Shown here: in pieces, positions 13,201 to 27,780 of the stretch | Numbering within the stretch: position 1 is the stretch's first letter | Layout of the letters: every line of letters starts with the position of its first letter | Source: Dicaeum eximium | Taxonomy: Eukaryota > Chordata > Aves > Passeriformes > Dicaeidae | Direction of reading: 5' to 3' | Length of the DNA: 64,000 bases | NCBI GenBank assembly: GCA_013396995.1 | Contig: VWZP01005658.1 | Location: forward strand, 1,780,358-1,844,357 | Notes under the pieces: generated by a model | Database searches by the model: none | What the model was told of the DNA's origin: nothing | Seen by the model: the letters and a program-made list of their open reading frames with translations, nothing else | Program-made: the position numbers and the translations under genes

Positions 13201-16200
13201 TTGCTACAAATTCCTCTCATCCTTCCCTTATGTGCAAAGTACCACTAGGGTATTTTTCTGCTTTACCTCACCAATGATTTTTACTTCATCTTTCCCAGGC
13301 TACCCACACACTTTCCTTGAACAAGAACAACTGTAACTATGCCCATATGTTAGAGCTCACAAGACTAACAAGTTAACACTAATGAAGTGCTTTTCCTAGG
13401 GTCCTAGCATGGCCAGGTTTGTCAAAGCTAGAATTTCTTGTCAATAGTCAATCACTTCAGAGCTGGAAGAAAGGCTCTTTACTTTCTGACAAGAAAATGT
13501 TCCAATAGGTACTGCCTAATTGTGTTCAAGGCTTTTTGTTACTTTCCAGCTAAGCTCCTGCTCTCTGATGAATACAGAACACATATCAGAAGAACACAAT
13601 CTCTTCACCACCCTGAGACACTCAAAAGAACAAGCAGAGCTGTAAGTTTTCTATAGCTTGATCAAAATGATTATTTAAGAAGTAGATATTACAATAGCTG
13701 GTTTGATAAGCCTTTGCTCTTGCAATTTGCTCTGTGGCCCAATCAGAATACTCAAAGAGTTGTCTCCTATGCTGGTAACCTTTCATCCAACACTAATGAT
13801 TAACTTGTGCTTTATGAGCAAACCTACAACCTACTGCCCTGCAAAACAACACATTACTTCTGGCCTTGTCTAGAGCTGAAAAAGAATATGGTGAGGAAGA
13901 GAGGAAAGAAGAGAGTGTTTCTTCTAACTGCTTTGTGTATATATCAATCATATAATACCTTGAAATAAAGCAATGCATCCATCTTGCTACACTCCTAAAA
14001 TACATTTTTGCAAACATGAAAATAACCCCACACTGGTAATACGACACTGAATTGGAAGCAAAGTTCACTCAACTCCCATGCAAGATCTCTTGTCTTTCTG
14101 GTTTGTTTTGGTGGTTTGGGTTTTTTTCTTTAAAGAATATCCGTAAGACATTCCAGAACTACTACACATCATCCTCTTTACTCTCACCCTCTTATAAGCC
14201 ATTTAATAAAATGCACTAGTAAGGAAGACAAATAAAAGGGTATGTAACTGGAGAGGGCAACTTCATCATGGTGCAAGGTAAAATAACTCTTTACAACACT
14301 TTAGTAAAAATCACATAGAATGGTGTAGCTTCAGAGAAAGATAAAGGAAAGAATATGAAGTCGACAGGCTTGTCAAGACAGAAAATATCTGTAGGCCCAG
14401 AAGTGAGCCCAGTTTCTTCCCTCCCCTCTGCACAGCATCCTATATATCACAGGTAAAATATACGTATTTCCTGAAGGCTGCAGCCTCTCTCTTCAATTTG
14501 TTTTGCAAACCAAAGACACTCAGCTGGGAGTATGCACATCCCTGTCCCACACATGATTAATGAGCAAAAAAAGCATTCTAGTAATCGCAGTATCTTTAAC
14601 ACATCATTTCCCCATGTCAAGTCTTGGAAATACATTTTTTCCTCCCATCAACTACTGGAATAAGGTGCTAGGAGAGCACCTCAAGCCCTATTAGCTACCA
14701 AATTATTGCACTGACTTTGGATCTTTATTCCATGCTTTTCAAAATATATCTGTGTGCTTGCTTTGTATATAAAGGCTCCCCTGACAGACCAGTTTTAGGA
14801 CACACACATCATGTACTGCTGTTTGAAAACAGCCTGATCTGTCCAACACAAACTTCTTCCACAGAATTGAAAGCTGATGAAAACACTGCTCTCCAAACAT
14901 GCAGTTATCTATGAAAAACTAATTGAAACTATTTCCTATTAAATGTCTATTTTGTTAGAAAGTGGAGAATATAAAGCATCTAACACTGAATTTTCAAAAC
15001 ATAATTCTACAGCTGTTTTTTCTTGTATCAAGTGCAGAATATGCCACTAACAATACTAACTATTTCTTATATTAAACAGTTGCATGATAAGAGCCTGAAA
15101 GTTTCAGAAGTACTTTTTTATTTTCAAGAAAACATTTCAGATGTGGCATCACAGTCTGTGTTTTATAATGGATACTTTTTAAATTCAAATGACAGCATAA
15201 ACATTCTGCACATATTCAAGTACAACAGACGTTCTGAGCCAAACACCTACGTGGTTTTTTTGGGGTTTTTTTTGTAACTCCATTAATTCTAAACTTAGTG
15301 GTGATGACACTTCCTTATACTCTTCATACAATATTTAACTCACTACTGAAGTTACAGCACAGACTGAGGAGAGAAAACAAACAGGTCAGCCTTGAGGGCA
15401 TTAGATCAATGAGTCTGCACTACACAGCTGCTCAGCTGAGCTCCATTGTAGCTCCCAAAGAATACCAAGTATTGATGGAAGCTAAAAATCCCACCTACAT
15501 TTCCTGGGAGACATCCTAGTGAGTATGGTCACCTACATAAAATAGGAAGGCAAGTTAGTTGCTCTAATCCAAACCTACATGGAACTCTTGTGTACTACAC
15601 AGAAGGTAGTTTCCAACTTATTACATGTATTTATCCCAAATTCCACACACCTCAGAGGGTATGGGGACAGAGTACAACCATTAGCTTCACTATTATGCAG
15701 AGCATACCATTCTCATGTTAAAATTCAGCACATGAAACTTAGGGAGTCGGTCAAAAATATAGATGGCATCTGTACAAGCTGACACAGACAATTTAAAAGC
15801 TGACATTTTGATTTATCACCAATTGTCACAAGTTAAACTTTTACAATTCTGATGAAGCAACTTGAAATTACATTCAGCTTCTCCTCCACCCTCCCACCAC
15901 AAACACTACTCCAGTCTATTCAAGTACAAAGAGCAAAACAGTTTAAATGATAGCCAGTCACAAATTTGTACTTTTAAGTTATTCCCACTTCAAAGCTAGG
16001 CCACCAACCTTCCCATCAATAGAGCAAACACACCCCAAGAATAAATGCATATCTAGTTTGTTGTCATAACCGGAATATTATGAAACAGTAACAAACTACC
16101 TTGCTTTTGGATGCATCTGAGCTGAACTTAGACATTTAAATCACTATATTCTGCCATAGGTTGAGCTGCTGCTTCTAGCTGCCACAGGCCTGGGCTTGTA

Positions 16201-16967
16201 CTGGTCACATCCTGCATCTGATGTTGTCAACAACAGAAAGCCCAAATCCTTCCAAAGTAGGCTTTTTAACCCAGTAGATCATACACATAAAGAAAGGATA
16301 AGGGTTCCCACACCCCAACTCAGCTATGTCTCAAAGAGTTAAGTGAAAATTTGAGGAAATACAGTAGCTTGCATCTCCTCTACTTGTCACACTCCGTGAT
16401 CTCTGAGCAGCATTCCTGAATCCATAGGCACAGAACCCTGGGTTCTTGAATTCCTTGACTCAGTTGTTCAAAGCTTAGGAATGGCAGGTTAACATCTTTA
16501 GAATGCCTTCCCTTAAGGGACATAAGCACACAGATTCCCAGAGGAGCAACTATCTTTCCTGATAGAGCTTTAACATTTATGACAACACAGCTAGAATCAG
16601 TGGTATGGAAACTGAACACTTGTACATACTTCTGCACTTGACATTTTCTCCTCCTTAATTTAGCCTTTAGCTGGCAACTACTTATTTTACACAAAAACTA
16701 GGCATTTAAAGTCCTCCAACCTAAAGTGGTACAAAAAATACAGTAAGGAAGAATCATCTCTTTGCTTTAAAAAATAAATTACTATTTAAAGAGATACCCT
16801 TAGTGCTGACTGTATTTCCATGAATAGGCCCTCTCCTTTCCTGAGAAACAAAGTCTATTTTTTTCAAGTACTTTTCACAGGACAGCCTACCTTCCTTCCC
16901 TGGGTCAGCATGCCACGGCATTTTATTTGTTTACTCCATGAACTTAAGTAGACAGACATTCTCACTG

Positions 16968-17028
16968 AACCAAAGTTTCAAAAAGTTTAGCCAAAGTTTA
17001 GCAAAGTTAAACCAAAGTTTAGCAAAGA
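16968..17028. repeat. Short degenerate tandem repeat (ccaaagtttagca unit)
   Basis: Four to five imperfect copies of a ccaaagtttagca-like unit of about 11-15 bp follow one another inside TRIP12 intron 1. I see no coding or RNA feature associated with it. Confidence 0.7.
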
Positions 17029-20000
17029 AGTACTCTTTGATAAGGACCACAGCTTCCACCCAGTGGGCTTCAAAGCTGCCTTACAGCAAACACACTAAGT
17101 AAGAATATTTTACCTTTAAGATGTAGCTGGACTTAAAATACTCACAGCTACTCCGAATGTGCAAAGGCCCAAGGTTTTGAAAAACAACCGAAAATAGTGT
17201 CTCTAAGCTGTGGGTGCTTAAACATTTTTACCACTTGAAGGCGGGCAATAATGTTTAACTTGTAATGGTATTAAATCTTGAAATCATACTTCAGTAATGA
17301 CAGGACATCAACAGACCCTAGAAGCAAAAGATTTTGGTTTTTGACAGCAGAACTCTGGACACTTGTTACTATTTCCTGGCTCACAGAAGAGAGGTCATTT
17401 GTTATTTTATTTCCGTTTTGTTAAACTCAAGACTATTTAAATTGTTGTTAAGTAGCATCCAAACAGAGTGCACCATTGCATATATTTAATAGAAAGTGTT
17501 TGTAATGCTGGAAGACTATTACCCATAGAAGAAAACTAGGAAGATGAACGCTTTATTATTATTACAGCCTTGCTTATTTCCAAATAACTACTGAGGTGAT
17601 ACAGTTATCTAAACACAGAGCTCTTCCCTCAAAACTCCGCTTTTTCCAAAATTACCAAAACCTGCAAGTCCCCTTTTCTTTCCTCTGTCCCTCTCCCAAA
17701 ATAGTAAGGATATATCCAAATATGGAACAGTAAATTATTCTAAAGAGACACTTGCAGTGCTGTGAAGTACAATATTACCACTCAATATGGAGATGCTGTA
17801 TTTCAGTACTGGACCCAAAAAGCATTTTCTGTAAGCCAAACCCTGTCAGTATGTTCCAGTTCCTCCCAGAGTGATGCTGGAGGGGAATGGGAGAAGTGTG
17901 GAAGAGGAACCAGTGCTTAGGTGTGTACACCATTACCAAGTAACTGAGATTCTCAGTGCTTTTGTAAAAAATGTGTTTATCTGGAATACTCTACCACATC
18001 ACAGTGGGCCTCTGTCAAGAGACATGAACTCCAGCTGAGAACTAGAAAGGTGATCTTAAAGAAGTTAATGAATAAAATCTGTATTATTTAGCCTGGAAAC
18101 AAGGTGGTAAATACTTTCAGTAAGTGCTAAAAGTAAAACATCAACAGAAGAAAATAAATAAAGGATAGTATTGATACAGTTCACAGGCAAACAGTTAAGA
18201 GAAACTTTCAGGCTGGAAATTAAATGATCCTAAATTTTGAGACAGTACATGCTTAAAGAATATCCCAAGAAGACTGAAGAATTAAAAAGGCAAGTATGAG
18301 GTTTCTTACTAAGTCTACTCCCAGAAAGTCTTCATTGTCCTTACAGAAAACTAACAAGTTCTGTTGTTCCACTATGTCCGCCAGAAAGAGGAGATGCTCA
18401 TGCTGCTCAGGTACAAAAATCTCTTTAAAGGCTCAGTTCCTACAAAAAGCTGGTCCCCCCTCTTTGGATCTTTTGGCCAAGGAAGTAACTAGAACACCAT
18501 TCTTGCTATCATAACAGCCACCTCTTTCTCAGAAGCTCTAAGAAGTCAGCAAAGACATTGCAAAGAAGCCTACACCTCTATTATCTACAATTTGAGAAGC
18601 TTTTCCGGTCCTTCTTGTCCCATGGTACCTACCACTGAAGCTCTGTTATGACTGAAGAGAGAAAACTTGTCCCCACACCTTCTCCTGGGAAAGAGGAGGG
18701 GAGGCAGAAGACAGCACTCCACAAAGCAAGTTACTGCAGTAAGCAGCAAGTCCTAGGATTTAAAAATAAAAAACCACAAACCATATACCACAGTTTTGGA
18801 TAGGGTTAGTCTGTGCAGAGGTTGTTTATCCAGCTTGATCCTTCTAGTGCTGTGTCACTCTGTGCCCATATGTTCATGTTTGATNGTTATTCCATTTGTG
18901 GAAAGAGATGCATATAGAACTTGCAGACAGAAAACTACAGGAATCCTGGAAAGTGCAACAGAGAAATTTCTGAAATTGTGTTGCTAACATTCAACTCAAC
19001 TGTTGTTTCAGAATGGGTTACACAACAGAGGAAGTCAAAATACTTAAGAGAACTCTGCTGTTAGATCAATTAGCACTATCACCTGCTATCTGGTTTTGAT
19101 TTACCATCTTACTGAGGTGACTTTCCAAATAACCTGACATCATTTTGGTGAAGGAAGAGTATTGCAAATCTGTGAGTCGAAGGAAGAAACCATTTCTTAG
19201 CTGAAGAGGAACAGCTTTTAAGTTAAAACACACTATACAATTTGGTGATGCAGAGTGATCTACATGGCTTACTTCTGATAAAAGTTTTTAAGATGTTCCA
19301 ACACCACTAAAACAGGATTAAAATTATTTCAATTAAAATTAATTAATTAAAATAATAGTACAGGTGAGTCCTAATAGGGTTTCCAGTAATTGCAAGGTAG
19401 ATGTGAAACTGCAACAAACATGCCACAAACAGAAGCAGCACTAGTTTAGCAGAGCCAGACTGCTGGGAACAGGTCAAGGGAGTGACAGTGACCCTGGTAA
19501 CACTATGGGTACTGCCAGCAAGAATCATAGTTGCATTCAAGTGTGAGATCTCAATGTGATATAAACCCAATATTTCATCTGAAAAAAATAAACAAATTAA
19601 GAAGTTTTGAACAACAGATGATACAATTGTTTATCCATTGACTTGTTGCTCTAACAGGAACCTACTTTATTTAAACGACAATAATAGTTTTAACAGCTTT
19701 TGGCTAAGTCTGTGGCAGAGGAAAAGCACACAGGGAATATACTTTACTCCAGGCAACCTCTGGAAGCCACGAAGTTTCACAGCAAGTATGGTCACTGCAC
19801 TGTATTTTGAAAATGACAGACTGAGATTACTTGGCCTGTCACTTCAGTGGAGTCTCACAGGCAACTTTACATTTAGTTTAAGTGTATTCCCAAAAATTAA
19901 CTCATCACTACATTCCTGTTTACCTCCAGTTTTTAATTATGAAGTGCTCAGGTTCTAGCTTACTTGAGCTCTTTTCCTAAAGCAGAACAAAATTGGAATT

Positions 20001-23000
20001 TTCAGTGCCCATTCTGTTCCAACTCTGTTTTGATTTGGACAATATGCCAGAACCTCTGAACTACTAAAAAAAAAAGTATGGCCATAGTACTCAAATACAT
20101 CAACATTAACAGAAGGCATTAAAGTGGTACCATTCCTTCACATAGCAAATTTCACAAAATTCATCTTTCTTCTTCACAGCTAATCTGAAGAGAGCTGAGT
20201 TTCCACCCACTCCATGGAGCATTTAAATGTGCAGAGTGAGGTGTGCAGTGGCATTTCCCTTAACACATTCCTTCCAATTCTAGTTACAAAGTGCTGGTGA
20301 AAGTTCTGAGGGGCTGTCAAGAGTCAGGTATCCAGTATGGCTATGTTCATTTGGAAGTGTACAAATATACAGCAGAACTGTATCAACTTAAGAGCTGCAA
20401 TAGAGGAAATTCGACAAACGCATATTTCCTATCTTACTTTTGGCAAAGGAATGCATCTGTTCTTCTGCCAAGCTTCTTGTAACTGAGTAAGAGAGTTAAA
20501 CTAACTTTTTAAATCCACAATCTTATGGTACAATGCGAGTCTTAAATTTTATTACCAGTCTTTTATTGTAGAATATTATCTGCTAAATACAACAGGCAGA
20601 GTACTAACAGAGTAAGAAATGGCAGCATCCACTGGCATTGCATAAACTTGAAAAGCACTGTAGAATAGACTGCAGCAGATGCTTAAAGCACAAGCTGTAA
20701 CACTTGGAATTGTAGCTTAAAGTTTCCCAAAGTTATGCAGCTCCCATTCCTTTCATTAAATGAAATTCAGCTGAAATTGTTTTCTCCAGCTGTTTAACTT
20801 AAAAGATCTCATGTGTACCTACCTAGCTATGTAGCTACTTCTCAGGTGCTGTTCACTCAGGCTTACTGACACAGCTTATGACTGTCTGCTGTCCTTGTTC
20901 AGCTGAGCTATTTCCTACCTTCCCCTCAGCCCTGTACAATGGGCGAGTTCATCAAGCCATCACACCTGAAACAACTGCAAAGCTCAAGACAAGTGAAGTT
21001 TTAAGGAGAAATTACAGTCTGCAGTCAGTAAGTTGATTATAAATAAAGTGGATCCCCAAAATAAAGAGCAAGAAAACACTCACTCTCTAAGGAAGGCAGA
21101 GTTTCAAGTTTAAATTCAGCATACAGCCTATTAATATGCACCCTCAGTTACTTTCTTCATTTGTCCTCTTTAAATGCACAGCCACATCTCACCTGTGATC
21201 AGAAGATTCAGTTACACTGCATACACCTTCCAGGACAGGACACTCCCTACACTGAATAAGCTAATTACATAAGGGATTTGACATTAGAAGACACCGAACA
21301 TTATTAACTTGGATAAGATGCCATTCTAGCCCTGACATTAACCACATCTTACAATACTACCTTGTCCAAAAACAAGCATCTACCACATCTTCCACAAAGG
21401 CATATATAATGTAAAGAGATCTCCTCACTAACTGCAGCATTAAAGTAAGCAACTAAGCATTATACCAGTATCAAGGACATGTAATTCAAGTCCCCTGATG
21501 AGTGGGTGGGATGCAGGTGTGTGTTTTTCCTTTTCTTTAGAGCTGGAGGGAAGGGGGAGGAAGGCAGGCATGGGGGATATCAGAGTCCACCCTGACTAGT
21601 GTTACTATGCATTGTTTCCATCTTTTCTTTTTTGGTGCCTCAACTCATTTATGTTACTCCCAATCCTTAAAAAACCCAACGTTTTCAACTCAGAAGATAC
21701 TACACAAGAGTGTATTTTTGGCTTCCACACTTATTTACCTGTACTTTTCCATCTAAGCAGTCTTGGACTAGAGCAGAGGTACAGAACAGACTTCAAACAC
21801 ATAAAAGCCCACATAGAGAGAGATCATTTCTCCTACCCAGAGCTGGTAAGACAAACTATCACAAGCTCAAAGTAAGGCAAGTAAGACAGCAGACAGACAT
21901 GGAGAAAAATGAGGGAGAACAAAACAGCATACATGCTTTCTAAAAGCAAACATAGCTAAATCTACACATAGTTACCTTGGGGCCTGAGTTTGTCACAGAC
22001 CTATTTTTCCTCATAGTTTTACTATTAAAAGCTACACCTGAAAATCAAGGTAAAAAATTAGAGTTACTGCTCTGCATTAATAAAAATTGGTATTAAACAT
22101 GCTTCAAACAGCCAGCCACAAAACTGCACACTGCTAGTATTAAGTCTAATGCCCATCTCAGGGCCTGACAGCCTCCTGAAAGTTTAACACTTTTGTTCCC
22201 AAAAAAACATACATACATCAGAAAATAAAGAACATGCTTGTATTCTTTTATTTACAGCTTTACAAAATTCTAGCAACTATTTGCCCTTCTTTACACTAAG
22301 TTTAATTATTTGGACTTGACACAATACAACACAAGTTGCCAGCAACAAGTTGCTCTGAAAGCAGAATAAACGTGAAATATACTTTCCCTTTCAGATCTTA
22401 AAAAAAGTCATCTTATTCAAAAAGTACCAGGGACCTCAGCTTCCAATTTGAAACACCAAATTGCTCCCTACAACTCAAGGTTCACATTCCAGAAGATGAC
22501 TCAGACCCCTTTCATACCTTTCATGAAGGTCAGATCTTTGCAGTTCAGCATGCATACTTTATTGTAGACACTATCAAAGCAAATCATTCACAAAACACTT
22601 GAGAAAATGGGATTTCCCCCCCCCAAGTCCGTGAGCCAGCACAGTATTACTGCACACTGACAGAATCATTCCAGTTTCTTCTCCAAGCATACCTTCGTAT
22701 GTTTGAGGTTTTTATCTCCTTTCTTCTCACTCAAGAAAATTGAGCTCTTTTTATCAGGTTGTAATCCATGAAAAACTACTCAAGGGTATAAGAAGTCAAA
22801 TGTGAGAAGAGCCAAGTAACTTCCTGAGGTCCTTTCCAAACAGGCTTACTGTATGAATCCTTACAAGAGAGGCTTTTCTGGAGCAACTGAGGGCAACCAT
22901 GGCTTGAACATCATTGCTAGTATTTCTCATGCCATCTTCAATACTGAAGTCCAGTATTAACTATCATGATTAACTTTTTTGATAATACACCTAAGTTTTC

Positions 23001-26000
23001 CATTTCTCCTGTATGAAAACTGTATTTCCATTTTTCCTTACAGAGTTGTCCATCTAGTGCTCCCAGGGCAGTTTGCTGCCATATTTGTACCAAGTACCTT
23101 CATGAGTCAAGTTAGACTGGCAACAGTCAGTACCTTGCAAGACAAGCCTCATCGAAGCCAAGGAGAGCAAACAGATTGGTTCTGTGTGCTGTTCTGTGTT
23201 CTGCCAGACAGAACTGAAGGAGAATATGACTGCATATTTACACAGTTGGACTCTACCAACTTGATGGCAGGATTAGGAGAACAACTGCTCCTCACACTGA
23301 ACTTCATACTAAAGCAACCACGGCTGGTATCTGAAAGCAGGCAGGACAAGCCAGCTGCCTTATCCCTGTCCTCCACAGACACTGTACATTTCATAGGCAA
23401 CTAAAATTTCTTTAGTTATAGAAGATAGCTTAAAAGCATGAATTCAGCAATTGTTTTGTTAAAAAAAGCAATCCTGAGACAAGTGGCTACATATAAGCAT
23501 TTGTTTTCATTATTGCTCACCACTGAGAACTCTGAAAACAGTTTTGCTCCTTGAAAAGCACTTCATTTCATATAAATTGAAAAAAAAAAATCAGTAGTAA
23601 AAAGGTTAATATGATTTTGTTTTGCAGTTACCAACCTCATGTCCTAAGTTAAAACTGAGCTATGAAAACTCTCAGGAAGAAGTTGCTTCATATACTGCCA
23701 TAAATCTGTTGGGATATTATGTAGTGATTAAAACATTAAGAGCACATTTATAACATTACTTCTTCAGAAAACTAAGCATACTCACCTGAAGCTAATACAT
23801 TACTCTACCAAAAAAAAAAAAAACCCAACAAAAAACCACTATGTGCTACTACCTTCAGTCAGCACTGAATGGGGCAGTGACACCTTGATGAAAACAGCAT
23901 AACAGAGACAAAAAAGTGCTTTATAGGGAGCGTTACTAATTTGACAGGTGATGGACAGGATACTGATCATCCAACAGGCCAATGGGAGATCCCAGAAACA
24001 TTCTGGGTTAAGTTTTTCCAATGCCATAGTTCACCATGTTGTTCAACTTTGGTATTTAATTATACTTTGTCACAGTAATTTAGCCTCAGTGTGACAAAAG
24101 ACAGATCCACAATCAAAAGTGTTCTACATGATGCTTACCAATTAGTTTGTTAGAAAATACAGCATGGCCTATAAACACAAGATTACCACAGATAGCTGTA
24201 AGATTCACTTAGCTGCAAATTAGGTACAAACATGTAGTTTACTTACTAATTGTCCTACTTCTGCTTCAGTTTCATCACTTAGAAACAAAAGGAATTTAGT
24301 CAGGTTATGTTTCTGGACTGCTGCAGAGTTACTGTACTTATCAGTGATGTAAGGATCCACACAGAAATTGATTCATGTCTCCAATTACAGTTATTAAAGA
24401 CAAATGCATTTTACTTTTGCTACACTGCTGCAGAAGGAATGGTGGTGTTGTCACCCATAGTTTTGGGCCTCAAATTTAGGAATGATTTCTTAAGAACAAG
24501 TTTTCATTACAGTTTTTTTTCTGTAATAGTTACACTCTGGGTTTGAAGACAGTCAAAGTACAATATAAAAAGGAAAACTAAAAATAAAAACAAAACCAAA
24601 AAACTAGTGCATGATTGCTGATTAGGAATGACAGCTTTGATTATTCATTTACTGGGAAGATGCAGAATATTTCCCCTAATGGCCACTTTGACCTGAAAAA
24701 CTTTTGCAAGACATCAAAAGACTCCATTTTCATAAGCTCTTACTCAACAGGTTGGCACTCCTACTGAAGTAGATCTGCTATATTAATAAGCAGTAATGTC
24801 ACACTGTGGATGACCTACAATCTTTCTACTAACAGCTAAGAAATGTTTAGGTTCCTACCTATGAAACCATCTGGAGACTGAACACCTAAAGGTTGTTAAT
24901 TCAAGTTTACTACTCATATTTTTCTCAGAAAGGAAAAAAAATCTGATTACCTGTACTTCTAACACAACAATAAAATACACCAAACAAAAAAAGTTTAAAA
25001 TATCTTTGCATTTCAGATCAAAAGAACTGAGCTGCTCATAATCAGCTGCATTTTACAAATACAGAAACTATTACAAGTTAAAAAACATGTATATTTCCAA
25101 AACCTTTAAGCATTATTTTCAGAATTTATTCACCAGACCACTGTTTTTAAACTTCTTCGTTCAAATACAACATATTTTGTTAAAATATCAGCTCCAAAAA
25201 CTGAAATACTAGTATTTTCATAAATGTATTTAACTCCTACTGATATTTTTTAAGTAGGCTACCAAATAGAAAGCTATAGTTATTTTTCCAGTGCTTTCAT
25301 GTCCATTATGCATATTTTTAAATACATAAAATAAAACTTGTTTAAAAACTTTTAGCCAAACAAAAATCTTAATAAATCTCAGAAACCTCAGAAATCAAAT
25401 ACCAAAAAAAAAAAATTTTAAAAACCAACCCAAACCAAAACCCCAACCCTGTACAATTAGAGTGGGAGTGGAAGAGAGAGAACTGAAAAGAAGAGATAAA
25501 CAGAAATAATCACAGGAATGCTTGCTTGCTTTTAAAGTCTTACAAAAGTATACCCACAGTGTCAGTTCCCACAAGAAAATCTTGAAAAATTAATTGAAGT
25601 GCTCAGAATTCCTCTTCTTTCTCATTATGATAGATGTACTTCAAATTTAGCAGCTGGTAACTACTCAACTCCTCTTTATGGCAGCCTTTAAAGCACCAGG
25701 AAGCTCAAAATTCATATTACACACAACACAAACTGTGTAAGTTACTCTGAGTTACGTTTTGCATTACAGTGTTAGAAGCTCTGAATCAGTATTATTTCTG
25801 CTGAACAAGGCAGGAAAGAAAAAAAAAAGAAAACAAAACAACCTGAACTGTCTTTTTAGGTTAAAAAAATTATTTAAAATAAAAATTATTACTCGATTGC
25901 TACACATAATAAAAACACTCTCAAAACAAACTACACACTCTCTGAAAGCGTTCCTAAGTTCCATGCCAGACTTACAGAATAAATTTAGGCCAGTACCAAG

Positions 26001-27283
26001 CACTCATTTCTTCCCCGTGTGGAAATGCGACACAATCAGGCCTCACATGCAGGCCTCTCTCTCCAACACAGGCAGGACCTTTGTTCGATACGTCGATGTT
26101 TTTCCCCCAAAGCCCTTGACATAACTTTCCATTCTTTCCCCTATTATTTTCCGGTTCCCCGTCTAGACTTCGGGACTCCCGAGCCGTGCAAACCCCCGCC
26201 TGCCGGAGAGCCCGAGCACTCGGAAGGGGGAAGGGGGAACAATAAAAAAGTTGGACACAGGAAGACAGGCCTGCAGGTCTGGCGAGAGCCCCGGCCTCGG
26301 TTCCTTCCCTTCCCCGGCTCACCGGGGCAGCAGCCGGGAGCCCCGGTGCCACCAGCCCCCTCCAGCGTGTCCCACGACCCAGCCCCCCGGGGAAAGGGAA
26401 GGAGGAAGAGCCAGGCAGGAAAGGCAGAACCCAGCGTTTGATCAGCCTCCAAGTACGACGCATTATGCAAGCAAACGCAAGGACCAGGCAACTTGCTTCT
26501 TGACTGAAAACAAGAAAAACATCAGCTCGAAAACATTTAGCTGCGAAAATAATCCCTTTCGTGGGCAGCCAGCTTTGTGACTCCGACCCCACGGGCGCCT
26601 CCGTTTTCTGCCCACCTTCTTCCTCCCCCCAAAAAAGCTTGTGAAATATGGACGTCGGCCGATTGTTTAGCATTTTTACCGAGCTGGGCAGGAAGAAAAG
26701 AAAGAGAAATTGCTATTTTTTTTCTTTAAGATATTCCCTAGCTTCTTTAGAGGTAAAAAAAAACAAGAAAAAATAACACCAAAACACAAAAGGGGGGGGT
26801 GGGAAAGAAAGAACCACTAAGGAAAAGGGGGCCAAGCGGAGTGGGGGAGGGAAGACAGGGAAGGGCATCGAAACCGGCACGGCAGTGTCAACACTGACAC
26901 TGCCCTTTTGTATCAGCAGCCACATAGGGCCCGCGGAGGGGCGGCCGCGCTGCCGCCCCGGGAGAGGCGAGGTGGCCCCCGGCACCCCTGCCCGGGCTGG
27001 GGGGGGCGAGAGATGGCCCCGCAGCGGGCTCGAGGGCCGCCTGGCCATTTTGTCAGCTCCATTTCCACCCCTTCCCTCCACCGTGAGGGCCCCATTCCAC
27101 CCTCCGGGCCGCCCCACACCGGATCGTTCCCGGCTCCCCTTCGCCCCCCCCATCCCCATCTGCAACAATGCTCCGGGATGGCGCCGCTCCCCTCCCCCTG
27201 CCCCGGGCCGCCAGGAAGGGCAGCTCGCCTGATGCCAGGATGACACAACAGGCCGGCCCGGAGTCGCCGAGGGGCCCGGCGAG

Positions 27284-27393
27284 NNNNNNNNNNNNNNNNN
27301 NNNNNNNNNNNNNNNNNNNNNNNNNNNNNNNNNNNNNNNNNNNNNNNNNNNNNNNNNNNNNNNNNNNNNNNNNNNNNNNNNNNNNNNNNNNNN
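27284..27393. other. Assembly gap (110 N) in the CpG island
   Basis: A run of 110 N lies between very GC-rich flanks. Such promoter sequence often drops out of short-read assemblies. It may hide part of the TRIP12 first exon or core promoter. The true length may differ from 110. Confidence 0.99.
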
Positions 27394-27579
27394 CGGGAAT
27401 GTCCCCCCTCGGGGCGGCCAGGGGGCGGCCGGGGCGCGGGTCGCTGGTGGCACCGGCGGCGGGGGTCAGACCCTGCCCGGCACCGCGGGGCCGCCGCGGC
27501 TGCTCCTTTAAGAGGGGGCCGGGCTAGCGGTGACCCCGCGCGATGTCCGCCCCTTCCTGGTTGTCATGGAGACCGCCCG

Positions 27580-27780
27580 CCAGCGTCCCAAAATGGCGGC
27601 GGAGAGCCGCGCGGGGCCGCCGCTCTCTCCGCCGCCCGGGAAGGAAGGAAGGCAGACCGGCAGCCTGAGGCGGCAGCGGCTTTAGCGAGGGCTTGTCCTT
27701 GGGGAAGGAGCCTCTCCGTGCCGGGGCAGGACGAGGGTCCCCGTTAACCCCGCCAGGAAGCGACCCGGGAGGCGCCACCA
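27580..27780 (+). other. FBXO36: Probable FBXO36 non-coding first exon
   Basis: A plus-strand splice donor of good consensus (cca|gtaagt, GT at 27781-27782) ends a GC-rich stretch in the right part of the CpG island. A YY1 motif at 27590-27600, on the same strand, is typical of sequence just downstream of a start site, so transcription probably begins near 27570-27590. No frame through this exon resembles the F-box protein 36 N-terminus as I recall it. ATGs at 27543, 27566 and 27595 lead to short frames that close before the donor. So either the exon is untranslated here, or the usual N-terminal coding exon is diverged or missing. The left boundary is an estimate. Confidence 0.5.
27590..27600 (+). 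promoter_or_regulatory. YY1-type core promoter motif
   Basis: AAAATGGCGGC matches the YY1 element that sits just downstream of transcription starts of many housekeeping genes on the sense strand. Its orientation supports a rightward (FBXO36) transcript. Confidence 0.6.

Larger units (their letters stand above)
486..26100 (-). other. TRIP12: TRIP12 intron 1 (about 26 kb)
   Basis: This is the large first intron of TRIP12, between the non-coding first exon in the CpG island and the exon at 339-485. It is AT-rich with many A-rich and A/C-rich runs. Supported contents are a solo LTR (3091-3666), two CR1 3' ends (690-752, 7114-7205), simple repeats and one ambiguous base at 18885. No open frame exceeds about 140 codons and none resembles a known protein. 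An additional small 5'UTR exon of TRIP12 could lie here, but I cannot pick one out. Confidence 0.75.

Noticed and set aside
22979..23404. 141-codon plus-strand open frame in TRIP12 intron 1
   Set aside because: No recognisable domain, not bounded by exon-like signals, and antisense to TRIP12. A chance open frame of this length is plausible over 26 kb of intron.
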